From: JAADHI01 sp964451325
GTDB lineage: Bacteria > Nitrospirota > Nitrospiria > SBBL01 > JAADHI01
Assembly (NCBI GenBank): GCA_964451325.1
Contig: CAYVHO010000014.1
Coordinates: forward strand, 1 to 64,000
Reading direction: 5' to 3'
DNA: 64,000 nucleotides
Shown here: in pieces, positions 23,310-31,631 of the stretch
How the letters are laid out: every line of letters begins with the position of its first letter
How positions within the stretch are numbered: position 1 is the first letter of the stretch
Made by a program: the position numbers and the translations under genes
The notes under the pieces: generated by a model
What the model was told of the DNA's origin: nothing
Databases searched by the model: none
What the model saw: only the letters and a program-made list of their open reading frames with translations

Positions 23310-26300
23310 GTGGCGAAAAAGAATCTCATCGAAAAAGCCGAGGCCCATGCTCATGCGGGTAGGGCGAAAGAAGCAGAAAGAATTTGCAAAAAACTTTTAA
23401 AGAAGAACCCAGATCATGTTGAGGCGATCTTTCTATTAAGTGGCATTATGCTGATGGAAAAAAGATATACAGAATCCGAAGCCCTTTTACAAAAAGTTCT
23501 ATCCGTAAATCCAAATCATGTTTCTGCTATGAATAATCTAGGTATTGTTTATCGTGAGCATCACAAAAATCTGGAAATGGCCCGAGACCTTTTTGAAAAG
23601 GTCATTGCAGCCAAGCCCACACATTTCCGTGCGCTGATGAATCTGGGCAATATCTATTCTGACTACGGTCAGGATGAGCGCAGTGAGGCCTGTTATAAAA
23701 AAGCGTTGAAGGTCAATCCGGGAAGCGCTGAAAATGCTGTGCTTTTGACGAATCTTGGCAATGTCTGTTTTAGAAAAAAAAAGTTTGACGAAGCAATTGA
23801 TTATCTCGAGCGCGCACTCAAGCTTTCTCCCAACAATACAGACATCATTCGTAATTTTTTGTTGGTGCACTACGGCAAAGGAGACAAACCTGCTCTGATG
23901 TCCATGATTGAAGAGGTTTTGAAGTTGCCGAATCCCGGCCGAGCTTATTTTCCGTGTTTTTCGTTTGCGAAGCGAAACTGTTTTTGGGCGATTTCTGAAA
24001 AATTATCAAAAAAGGTTGTCGCGCTTATTCTGGGAGGAACTTTTGACTACAGTGCTTTGGAGATGTCGAATCTTGATCTATTGGCGGCGACAGGTCTTTC
24101 GTCTGAAGATTTGTTGGCCATTCATCGCATCACCGGTCGAACGCTTGAGAGAAAGCGCATGGCTCCAGTTTATGCCTCCCATGAAAACGCTTTTAAAGAG
24201 ACCTCTAAATTAAGGATTGGGTATCTTTCAGGTGATTTTAAGCAACACGTCATTAATACCTTTATTCGAGGGCTTTTCAATTTTCACGACCGGGAGCGTT
24301 TTGAAATTTACTGTTATTCAAACACAGCAGATGAAGATGGGACCACGGAACAATACAAACAATCAGCCGATGCTTTTGTCGATATTACCGGGATGATGGA
24401 TGTCGAGGTCGCAGCGCGAATTCATGAGGATGGTATTCATTTACTGGTGAATCTGGCCGGTTACACCTTAGGCGGTCGCATGGCCATTATGGCCTATCGC
24501 GCGGCTCCCGTTCAAATCATGTATCTCGGTTATCCCTACACCTCTGGTTTAAATGTGGTCGATTATTTTATTTCAGATCCTTATTTGGATGGACCCAAAA
24601 ATGCCCAGTATTTTGTTGAAAAACAACTGCGTCTTCCTGAGTGTTTTGCAACTTTCGACAGGCTGAATGATAGGGAAATTGCGCCAGAACTTCCTTTTAG
24701 GGCGAATGGATATGTGACCTTTGGTTCTCTCGTGAATAGTTACAAATTGACGCCAAAAGTGGTCCGTCTTTGGAGTCAATTGATGCAAAATCTGCCCAAT
24801 TCTAGAATATTTCTTAATAATCCTCACTATGACTTTGAGCAAATGTGCCGAAAAATTAGGGATGAATTTAATCGACATGGAATTGAAGATGGGCGTGTCG
24901 ACATCGTGAGTGAAAAACATAAAAGCGGTTTTCATTTGCGGTATTACAATGAAATAGACATTGCCTTAGACACCTTCCCCCTAACCGGAGGGACAACGAC
25001 GTACGAGGCGCTTTGGATGGGTGTTCCCGTTGTGACTTTGGTCGGAGATATCTACCCGCATCGCCTTTCTTACACCATTCTCAGTAACGCGGGCATGGAT
25101 CTGAGTGAATTGATCGCCTTTACGGAGCAGGAATATTTTGAAAAAACATGTGCCTTGGCAAAAAATCACGACAGAATGGAAGCGCTGCATCGGCTGATTC
25201 CAGATGCCTTGGATCATTCTATTCAATGCAATCCCGTCCGACATACACAACACATGGAAGCAGCCTATCTTGAGGCATGGCAGCAAAAATTTCCAAACCA
25301 GGAGATCAAATGGGGAAAGGAAATCAGGCAAACAGACGATCCGAAAGAAATGCTGAAAAAGGCGATCGAAGCTGTACAGACGGGAGAGATGAATCAAGGA
25401 AAGACACTTTGTCGGAAAATTTTTAAGATCGATCCAGAAAACATTGAAGCACTTAATTTATTGGGAACAATTCATTTGATGGAAAAAAGTTACGAAATCG
25501 CTGCCGAATGTTTTGAGCTCGTGTTGTCAGTTTATCCTGAGGACACAAAGGCGCTCAATAACCTGGGTCTAGTGTGTTTAGAATATGACCGGAATTTTGA
25601 CGATGCTGCAGACTATTTCAAAAAAGTGCTTGTGTTTGAGCCGAATCATGTCAATGCCCTAATGAATTTGGGGAATATTAGTCGATCACTTTACCAGCTT
25701 CAAGACGCGGAACAGTATTACCTGAAAGCCCTTGAGATTGATCCAAACAATGGAAATGTGCTGAATAATTTGGGCAGTATTTTCTCAAAACTGGGGAAAT
25801 ATGCAGAGGCAAAAATATATTATGAGCAAGCACTGAGCTTCTTGCCAGAACAGTTTGAAATTCTCTCAAACTTGATGACGGTCAATCGAATTATCGGTGA
25901 CAACCATAATGCGCTGAAACTAATTCCAAAGGTCTTGGAGATGCCGAATCCAGGCGCAGCTGTTTTTCCATCCTACAGTGCAGCAAAAATATATTGTCTT
26001 TGGGAGGAAGCGAATCAACTCTTGCCCAAGGTTCAAGGATTGATTCAAGAAGGAGAAACGTCATTCGACACTTTTCTTGAAGTGAATTTATCGCTTTTAG
26101 CAACGCCTGGTATTTCTTCCGCAACGTTTTTCGATTACCACAAAAAAGCGGGGGATATTCTTGATCAGCGTCGCGAAGGTTCTACATATAGCGATTATCC
26201 AAAGGCCATGCAAAACAGAGATAAAATCAGGGTGGCTTATCTTTCCCCCGATTTTCATCAACATGTTATGAAGGTCGGGTTTCGTGGCTTGATGAACTTT

Positions 26301-28670
26301 CACAACCAAGATCATTTCGAAATCTATTGTTATTCCAATTCAAAGATTGAAGATGAAGTGACGGCAGAATACAAAGCCAGATCGACTTTTTTTATCAATG
26401 TAAGTGAATTGTCTGACCGAGAATTAGCAGCACGTATACACGATGACGGTATTCATTTTTTGGTGGATCTGGCCGGATATACGACGAATACCCGGATTGC
26501 TGTCATGAGTTATCGACCTGCTCCTATGCAGATGATGTATTTGGGATACCCCTATACCTCAGGTTTGTCTTCGGTCGATTATTTCATTACAGACCCTTAT
26601 TTGGATGGCCCTAAAAATGCTGATTGTTTTAGCGAAAAGCAGTTGAGATTACCCGAATCCTTTTTTTCTGTGGGACATTTGAGTGATGCTCCGATTACGA
26701 CAGACATCCCCTATATCCAAAATTCGTATATTACTTTTGGCTCGATGAACAATGCCTATAAACTCAGTCCCGAACTGATTAAGACTTGGGCTGAGGTTTT
26801 GCTTCAGGTGCCAGAGTCTCGAATGATTTTGAATCATCCTAATTTTAGCCAGGAAGAAACGCGAAAACGCATTCTCAACGTATTTGAAGAAAACGGCCTT
26901 TCCGCAGATCGCATTGAGATTGTTTGGAAGACACATCCCGAGGAGAGTCATTTCCTGTATTACAACGATTTTGATATTGTTTTGGATTCTTTTCCCGTGA
27001 CGGGGGGAACGGGAACCATTGATGCGGTCTGGATGGGCACACCTTTGATTACGCAGGTGGGTGAGATCTATCCCCATCGTTTGTCGTATTCGATCCTTAA
27101 AAATATCGGGCTAGAGGTGGATGACCTTATTGCTTTTAGTACGGAAGAATATGTTTCAAAAGCCGTGGCACTTGCAAAGAACCCTGCGCGGATTATTGCA
27201 CTCCATCGGGAGATTCCACTTCAACTCAAAAAATCGATTCTTTGTGATCCTTACCGTCTCACACGACAGATGGAGGCCGCATATATCAAAGGCTGGAATC
27301 AAAAGTTTCCCGATCAAAAAATTGACATTAAGGTCAAAGAAAACACGATTGTTTATTTACCAATCAATTCTGGGCTTGAAATTGCCGTTCCAGATGCCCT
27401 TGATAACCCTGAGCATTATATCTTGTCAGAGCAGGTGGGTTGGTTCGATCCAGAATATGGATTTGCCTTGGATTGTCTTCAGCCGGGCATGAAGGTCTTG
27501 GATCTAGGAGCGGGTATTGGGAGTTTTTCTCTTCCTTTTTCAAAAATCATCGGTGCGACGGGGATCTGTTGGGCGATGACTGCTTCTTCAACTGAAGCGC
27601 AATATCTCCATTACAGTAAAAACCACAATCAATTGCTCCAGCTTCAGCCCAAAGTTTGCGACGTGGGAAGTATGGAGATTGATGCGGTCATGCAGAAAAT
27701 GGGAGTGCATGACTTGGATTTCATGCGAATTGCTTTTGCCGAAGATCTCGAAAACCTTTTTTCAAAAGGAGAGGCCTTACTCAAGGGAAATTCCCCATTG
27801 ATTATGTTTCGTATCAAAAAGGAAGACGATACGAGGACGACGGCTGCTGTTTCAATGTTTAAGACCTTTGCATATCAAGCCTATCGTTATGTTCCCGGTT
27901 TGAACCTGCTCGTCCCTTTTGTTTCAGAACAGGATTTGGATATTTTTGCGCTAAATCTATTTGTTTGCAAAACAGACCGTGCAGATCAATTAGAAAAACA
28001 AGGGGTCTTGATCAAAGGGTTCAAGCCTTTGGTGCAACTTCCTGGTTTTGAGGACAAGGCGTGGCAGGATTATGTCGGTGTCCTACCCTATTCAAATGAC
28101 TTAAAAGAAGACTGGATTAATCATCCCATCAAAATGGAAGAATGGGAAAATTATTACACGGCCCTTAACCTGTTTGCCCAGGCGAAAAACCCTAAAAAAT
28201 TACCTGAAGAACGTTACGCCGCTTTGAATTCATCTTTCGGCCTGCTTGCACTCTTGCTTAAAGTCAATGCGACTTTGCCCCGTTTGTTATCTTTGGTCCG
28301 TGTAATGCTCGAATTGGGGAAAAGAGAGGCCTCGGTCAACTTTTTAAATCAATTGGTTTCTCTTTTTGAGTCGGGTGACAAGATAGAGATTAATGAACCT
28401 TTCTTGGCACTTTCTGATGAGGATGCGGCCGTTGATCCGGGATCGGATTTTGCCAAATGGCTTTTTGCTTCCGTACTCAAAACACGTGAGATGCGTCGGG
28501 CCTTTTCGACTTATTTTTCAGAAATGCAGTCTCTTTCTACTCTAGAAGCCATTCAAGAGACCGGTTTTGGCAATGCGCTGATTGAACGGCAAATTAAACT
28601 GATTCACGAACGATTTCCGGAGTTGTATACAGAAAATACTTCAGAAAAAAAGAGGGTTGTTCTTTGCTGA
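23310..28670 (+). CDS. Giant fusion: two TPR-GT41 glycosyltransferase units plus FkbM-type methyltransferase
   Basis: A 1786-residue protein starting at GTG 23310 behind a good GAGGAGA site. Unit 1 has TPRs (about 1-220) and a GT41 domain (from about 301: IGYLSGDFKQHV, NSYKLTP, LTGGTTTYEALWMG). Unit 2 repeats this plan, with TPRs from about 675 and GT41 from about 974 (VAYLSPDFHQHV, NNAYKLSP, VTGGTGTIDAVWMG). Both keep the His and Lys of the active site; unit 2 has Gly for one Thr in the sugar-binding loop. From about 1345 follows an FkbM-like SAM methyltransferase (KVLDLGAGIGSFSLPF at about 1395) and a helical C-terminal region of about 180 residues of unknown role. It probably adds and then methylates sugars on flagellin or another surface protein. 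The end overlaps csrA by 7 bases. Confidence 0.88.
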   Translation: MAKKNLIEKAEAHAHAGRAKEAERICKKLLKKNPDHVEAIFLLSGIMLMEKRYTESEALLQKVLSVNPNHVSAMNNLGIVYREHHKNLEMARDLFEKVIAAKPTHFRALMNLGNIYSDYGQDERSEACYKKALKVNPGSAENAVLLTNLGNVCFRKKKFDEAIDYLERALKLSPNNTDIIRNFLLVHYGKGDKPALMSMIEEVLKLPNPGRAYFPCFSFAKRNCFWAISEKLSKKVVALILGGTFDYSALEMSNLDLLAATGLSSEDLLAIHRITGRTLERKRMAPVYASHENAFKETSKLRIGYLSGDFKQHVINTFIRGLFNFHDRERFEIYCYSNTADEDGTTEQYKQSADAFVDITGMMDVEVAARIHEDGIHLLVNLAGYTLGGRMAIMAYRAAPVQIMYLGYPYTSGLNVVDYFISDPYLDGPKNAQYFVEKQLRLPECFATFDRLNDREIAPELPFRANGYVTFGSLVNSYKLTPKVVRLWSQLMQNLPNSRIFLNNPHYDFEQMCRKIRDEFNRHGIEDGRVDIVSEKHKSGFHLRYYNEIDIALDTFPLTGGTTTYEALWMGVPVVTLVGDIYPHRLSYTILSNAGMDLSELIAFTEQEYFEKTCALAKNHDRMEALHRLIPDALDHSIQCNPVRHTQHMEAAYLEAWQQKFPNQEIKWGKEIRQTDDPKEMLKKAIEAVQTGEMNQGKTLCRKIFKIDPENIEALNLLGTIHLMEKSYEIAAECFELVLSVYPEDTKALNNLGLVCLEYDRNFDDAADYFKKVLVFEPNHVNALMNLGNISRSLYQLQDAEQYYLKALEIDPNNGNVLNNLGSIFSKLGKYAEAKIYYEQALSFLPEQFEILSNLMTVNRIIGDNHNALKLIPKVLEMPNPGAAVFPSYSAAKIYCLWEEANQLLPKVQGLIQEGETSFDTFLEVNLSLLATPGISSATFFDYHKKAGDILDQRREGSTYSDYPKAMQNRDKIRVAYLSPDFHQHVMKVGFRGLMNFHNQDHFEIYCYSNSKIEDEVTAEYKARSTFFINVSELSDRELAARIHDDGIHFLVDLAGYTTNTRIAVMSYRPAPMQMMYLGYPYTSGLSSVDYFITDPYLDGPKNADCFSEKQLRLPESFFSVGHLSDAPITTDIPYIQNSYITFGSMNNAYKLSPELIKTWAEVLLQVPESRMILNHPNFSQEETRKRILNVFEENGLSADRIEIVWKTHPEESHFLYYNDFDIVLDSFPVTGGTGTIDAVWMGTPLITQVGEIYPHRLSYSILKNIGLEVDDLIAFSTEEYVSKAVALAKNPARIIALHREIPLQLKKSILCDPYRLTRQMEAAYIKGWNQKFPDQKIDIKVKENTIVYLPINSGLEIAVPDALDNPEHYILSEQVGWFDPEYGFALDCLQPGMKVLDLGAGIGSFSLPFSKIIGATGICWAMTASSTEAQYLHYSKNHNQLLQLQPKVCDVGSMEIDAVMQKMGVHDLDFMRIAFAEDLENLFSKGEALLKGNSPLIMFRIKKEDDTRTTAAVSMFKTFAYQAYRYVPGLNLLVPFVSEQDLDIFALNLFVCKTDRADQLEKQGVLIKGFKPLVQLPGFEDKAWQDYVGVLPYSNDLKEDWINHPIKMEEWENYYTALNLFAQAKNPKKLPEERYAALNSSFGLLALLLKVNATLPRLLSLVRVMLELGKREASVNFLNQLVSLFESGDKIEINEPFLALSDEDAAVDPGSDFAKWLFASVLKTREMRRAFSTYFSEMQSLSTLEAIQETGFGNALIERQIKLIHERFPELYTENTSEKKRVVLC

Positions 28671-28957
28671 TATTAAGACGAAAAGCGGGGGAAGCCATTT
28701 CCATTGGAGATGAAATCCGTATTGTGATTATTGAAGTGAAAGGCAAACAAGTCAAGATTGGTGTGGAGGCGCCACTCGGTGTTCCAATCTATCGAGATGA
28801 ACTGCTTCGAAAAATTCTTGCAGAAAATCAAGCCGCAGCCCAAGCCGTGCCGAATGTTTTAGAGGCGAAGGTTATCCTAGAAACATTTAAGGATATTCAA
28901 GGCATCCATTCAAGAAACAAGGATCTTTTTTCGAGGAATAACGATGATAAATATTGA
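28664..28957 (+). CDS. csrA: CsrA, RNA-binding carbon storage/flagellar regulator
   Basis: A 97-residue protein opening with the CsrA signature LILRRKAGEAISIGDEIRI, then KGKQVKIGVEAP and VPIYRDEL. CsrA dimers bind GGA motifs in mRNA leaders and block translation; here the neighbouring flagellin leader has suitable sites. It starts at TTG 28664, overlapping the end of the giant glycosyltransferase, with GAGGG upstream. Usual CsrA length is 60-75 residues; this one has about 30 extra C-terminal residues. The next gene, fliW, encodes the known CsrA antagonist, and its start overlaps the csrA end. Confidence 0.95.
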   Translation: MLILRRKAGEAISIGDEIRIVIIEVKGKQVKIGVEAPLGVPIYRDELLRKILAENQAAAQAVPNVLEAKVILETFKDIQGIHSRNKDLFSRNNDDKY

Positions 28958-29387
28958 GATCGATAGTGTCAAACTTGGAAAACTCTCGGTGAATCCCGAT
29001 TTTCTGATCACCTTTCCCGAAGGAATTCCGGGCTTTCAAGGCATTAAAGAATATGCTCTCATTCCACCCGACAATGACAGTCCTTTTTATTGGCTTCAGG
29101 CCTTCAAAGACCCGGCACTTGCTTTTGTGGTGACAGACCCTCTGTTTTTCAAAGCGGATTATCAGCCAGATTATCCAGAGGAAGAGATTAAATTATTGAA
29201 TGTCGATGATGCAAACTCATTGATTATACTGGTTCTTGTCACCATTCCTCAGGGAGCGCCCAATCGTTCTACCGCCAATCTAATGGCCCCCATATGTATT
29301 AACCCAGCCAATCGTATCGCAAAGCAAGTCATTTTACCTCAAAATAAATACTCCCACCAAACCCCACTTTTTTTACAAAAAACCTAA
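28944..29387 (+). CDS. fliW: FliW, flagellin/CsrA-binding assembly factor
   Basis: A 147-residue protein with the FliW pattern: FPEGIPGFQGIKEYALI near residues 24-40, FYWLQAFKDPALAFVVTDP, and LVTIPQGAPNRSTANLMAPI. In Bacillus and Campylobacter FliW switches partners between flagellin and CsrA, so that free flagellin represses its own translation. It begins at ATG 28944 with GAGGA upstream and overlaps csrA by 14 bases. Its TAA stop at 29385-29387 is also the start of the flagellin sigma-28 promoter. Confidence 0.95.
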   Translation: MINIEIDSVKLGKLSVNPDFLITFPEGIPGFQGIKEYALIPPDNDSPFYWLQAFKDPALAFVVTDPLFFKADYQPDYPEEEIKLLNVDDANSLIILVLVTIPQGAPNRSTANLMAPICINPANRIAKQVILPQNKYSHQTPLFLQKT

Positions 29388-29411
29388 AGTTTTTTTCTCA
29401 TCTTCCGATAA
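29385..29411 (+). promoter_or_regulatory. Sigma-28 (FliA) promoter for flagellin
   Basis: TAAAGTTT at 29385-29392, an 11-base spacer, then TCCGATAA at 29404-29411. The enteric FliA consensus is TAAAGTTT-N11-GCCGATAA, so only one base differs and spacing is exact. The -35 box begins on the fliW stop codon. Transcription would start near 29418, giving a leader of about 80 bases. Confidence 0.85.
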
Positions 29412-29425
29412 GAGAAAGTGAAGCT

Positions 29426-29453
29426 TTGAAGAAGACCTCGGTCTATTCTTCAA
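29426..29453 (+). promoter_or_regulatory. Hairpin in the flagellin mRNA leader
   Basis: Arms TTGAAGAA (29426-29433) and TTCTTCAA (29446-29453) enclose an inner GACC-TC-GGTC stem. It lies at the 5' end of the predicted leader, just upstream of the CsrA-type sites. It may stabilise the message or insulate it from upstream transcription; no T run follows. Confidence 0.6.
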
Positions 29454-29456
29454 TTT

Positions 29457-29490
29457 GGGCACGGATGTCCATCACAATAATCAAGGAGGA
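29457..29490 (+). promoter_or_regulatory. Two probable CsrA-binding sites in the flagellin leader
   Basis: Site 1 is a mini-hairpin: GGGC (29457-29460) can pair with GTCC (29467-29470, one G-T pair), leaving the hexaloop ACGGAT. This matches the known CsrA preference for ANGGA in a loop (ACGGATGT against ACARGGATGT). Site 2 is CAAGGAGGA (29482-29490), the ribosome binding site of flagellin, ATG at 29497. Dual sites of this kind are known for CsrA control of hag in Bacillus. Binding here is inferred. Confidence 0.7.
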
Positions 29491-29496
29491 TAAGAA

Positions 29497-30963
29497 ATGG
29501 CTCTTACAGTTAATGTCAATATTCCTTCGCTAAACGCGCAAAGGAATTTAAATAAATCACAAGGTGCTTTGGCGACTGCACTTCAGCGTTTGTCTTCAGG
29601 TCTACGTCTGAATAGTGCGAAAGATGATGCGGCCGGAATCGCCATCGCAACCCGGTTTACAACTCAGATTCGGGGTTTGAATGTGGCTTCTAGAAATGCT
29701 GCTGATGGTATTTCACTTGCGCAGACCGCAGAGGGTGCTTTAGATGAAGTGGTCAACAACCTTCAGCGTATTCGTGAGCTGGCCGTGCAATCCGCCAACT
29801 CCACAAACAGCGCAACAGATAGAGCGGCGCTGAATGCAGAGGCGACTGCTTTGATTGCTGAAATTGATCGTGTTGCACAAAATACAAACTTTAATGGGGT
29901 GAACTTGCTTAACGGCACCTTTACCTCCCAGAATTTTCAAGTGGGTGCCAATGGTGGTGGATCGAATGTTGTTTCGATTACTTCTATTTCGAGTGCAAGA
30001 ACGTCTGCGCTTGGGGTGGGATCAGGATCAAGCTATTCGACGACGACAAACAATGCTGCCGGGACGACAGTTACACTGGCTGCAGGGGATGTGACGCTTA
30101 ATGGTTATCAAGTGGGTGACACCGTTACAGATGGTGTTTCTTATTCCAATGCTTTGGGAAGTGCCATTGCTAAAGTCGCGGCGATCAACGCCATTACGGG
30201 TAGTACAAACGTTACAGCAACAGTTGATGCGACAACGGTAAACGGCGGAGCCGTTACAAGCGCTACCGCGATTGCTGCGGGTGATATTGTTTTGAACGGT
30301 GTCGATTTGGGTGCTTTCGAAGCGCAAACCAGTGAGGAAGCCCGTAGTTCTGAAGTCGCAGCGAAAATTAATTCGATCACGGCACAAACAGGGGTTACTG
30401 CGACAGCTGGAACCGGGACTAGCGGTGGAGTGACTTTGACTGCGGTTGATGGTCGAAATATCACTTTAGAGGTTAGTGATGCGACTCAGGCGGCCAATAC
30501 AGGTTTTGCAGTGAATACAGTCACAACTGTTGCGACTTATGACTTAAGCTCTACAGATTCAGCTGGTATCACTGTTTCTGGATCGGTAGCGGGGCTGGGT
30601 GCAGCTGGATTGGCGGCGGGATTCACTGCCGCAACGGCGACCGTCGGTGCGGGTGTTTCTTCCTTGGATTTAACCACGAGTACAGGTTCAACCAGTGCTC
30701 TGACGATTATTGATGCGGCTTTGGCGACGGTGAATAGCTCTCGAGGAGACTTAGGGGCGATTCAGAACAGGTTTGCATCGACCATTGTGAGTATTCAGAC
30801 GACCTCTGAAAATCTCTCGGCTTCCAGAAGTCGTATTCAGGATGCCGATTTTGCCCAGGAGACTGCGGCATTGGCGCGAGGACAGATCCTACAACAGGCG
30901 GGTATTGCCATTTTGGCACAGGCGAATTCACTGCCACAAAGTGTTTTGGCCCTGCTGCAATAA
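29497..30963 (+). CDS. fliC: Flagellin
   Basis: A 488-residue filament protein. The N-terminal D0/D1 region is classical (NIPSLNAQRNLNKSQGALAT, QRLSSGLRLNSAKDDAAGIA). The C-terminal part is likewise typical (NLSASRSRIQDADFAQETAA, ILQQAGIAILAQANSLPQSV). The central surface region, about residues 165-390, is rich in Thr, Ser, Ala and Gly and includes two flagellin IN-type repeats (VAAINAITGSTNVTATV and VAAKINSITAQTGVTATA). Such Ser/Thr-rich surface domains are usual targets of flagellin glycosylation, which fits the GT41 genes upstream. Only one flagellin gene is seen in the window. The gene has its own sigma-28 promoter and a strong AAGGAGGA ribosome site. Confidence 0.97.
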   Translation: MALTVNVNIPSLNAQRNLNKSQGALATALQRLSSGLRLNSAKDDAAGIAIATRFTTQIRGLNVASRNAADGISLAQTAEGALDEVVNNLQRIRELAVQSANSTNSATDRAALNAEATALIAEIDRVAQNTNFNGVNLLNGTFTSQNFQVGANGGGSNVVSITSISSARTSALGVGSGSSYSTTTNNAAGTTVTLAAGDVTLNGYQVGDTVTDGVSYSNALGSAIAKVAAINAITGSTNVTATVDATTVNGGAVTSATAIAAGDIVLNGVDLGAFEAQTSEEARSSEVAAKINSITAQTGVTATAGTGTSGGVTLTAVDGRNITLEVSDATQAANTGFAVNTVTTVATYDLSSTDSAGITVSGSVAGLGAAGLAAGFTAATATVGAGVSSLDLTTSTGSTSALTIIDAALATVNSSRGDLGAIQNRFASTIVSIQTTSENLSASRSRIQDADFAQETAALARGQILQQAGIAILAQANSLPQSVLALLQ

Positions 30964-30992
30964 TGGCAAGTCAAACGACAGAAATAAAGAAT

Positions 30993-31028
30993 GACCTCGG
31001 AGGAGGGCTTGCCCTCCTCCGAAAGGTC
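30993..31028 (+). terminator. Strong hairpin after flagellin
   Basis: CGGAGGAGGGC (30998-31008) and GCCCTCCTCCG (31011-31021) form an 11-pair stem with a TT turn, extended by GACCT/AGGTC outside a small bulge. Only a weak TCTT follows. It is likely a partial terminator or a 3' mRNA stabiliser, which would allow more flagellin than downstream product. Confidence 0.7.
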
Positions 31029-31050
31029 TTCTGGAAAGTTGGAGGATAAG

Positions 31051-31449
31051 ATGATGGATACAATCAATCCCATCCCCCAGGCGGTTACGCCCTTGACGGG
31101 TCCGAATGCATCGTCTCAGACAAACCGTAGAGGGAAATTGCCCAGTACAGGGCAAAATATGCCTGCTACTTCTGGAAATCAAGAAACCGAAAGTCCAGAA
31201 GAAAACAAAGCATCTTCGGAGGTCAATCATGAGGCGCTTCAAAAAACGGTGGATAGCCTGAATGGGTATGCACAGAATTTAAAGCGGAATTTACAGTTTA
31301 GTGTGGATAAGGACTTAAATCGCACCGTGATTCGTGTGGTCGACACAGATACAAAGCAGGTCATTCGACAGATCCCATCAGAGGAAATGCTTGCAATTGC
31401 AAGACGTACCGATGCGTCGGCGAGCGCAATACTTGATGTCCTAGCCTAA
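31051..31449 (+). CDS. flaG: FlaG family protein
   Basis: A 132-residue protein with a disordered N-terminal half and the FlaG signature at the end: LQFSVDKDLNRTVIRVVDTD followed by VIRQIPSEEMLAIARR. FlaG proteins affect flagellar filament length in several bacteria; the mechanism is not settled. ATG 31051 has GGAGGA six bases upstream; a longer frame from 30991 would start inside the flagellin hairpin and is rejected. It lies between fliC and fliD. Confidence 0.92.
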   Translation: MMDTINPIPQAVTPLTGPNASSQTNRRGKLPSTGQNMPATSGNQETESPEENKASSEVNHEALQKTVDSLNGYAQNLKRNLQFSVDKDLNRTVIRVVDTDTKQVIRQIPSEEMLAIARRTDASASAILDVLA

Positions 31450-31631
31450 AGTATTATTTAGGCATCGAAACTGCATTATCCAAGTTGAAGCCAAGCAGGA
31501 ATTTCAGGGGAAATCACTTTAAATCCTGGAGGTTCAAGGCTAGATTTGTACTTAAGTTCATTCAATCTGTCATTGAATTTACGATTTGAATGTTTATTCG
31601 GTCTAATTTTTTCTGCAAGGGGCAATAGAAT

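Noticed and set aside
31447..31475. Possible sigma-28 promoter (TAAAGTAT) after flaG, in front of fliD
   Set aside because: The -35 box is fair, but the position 11 bases further reads CGAAACTG instead of a CCGATAA-type box.
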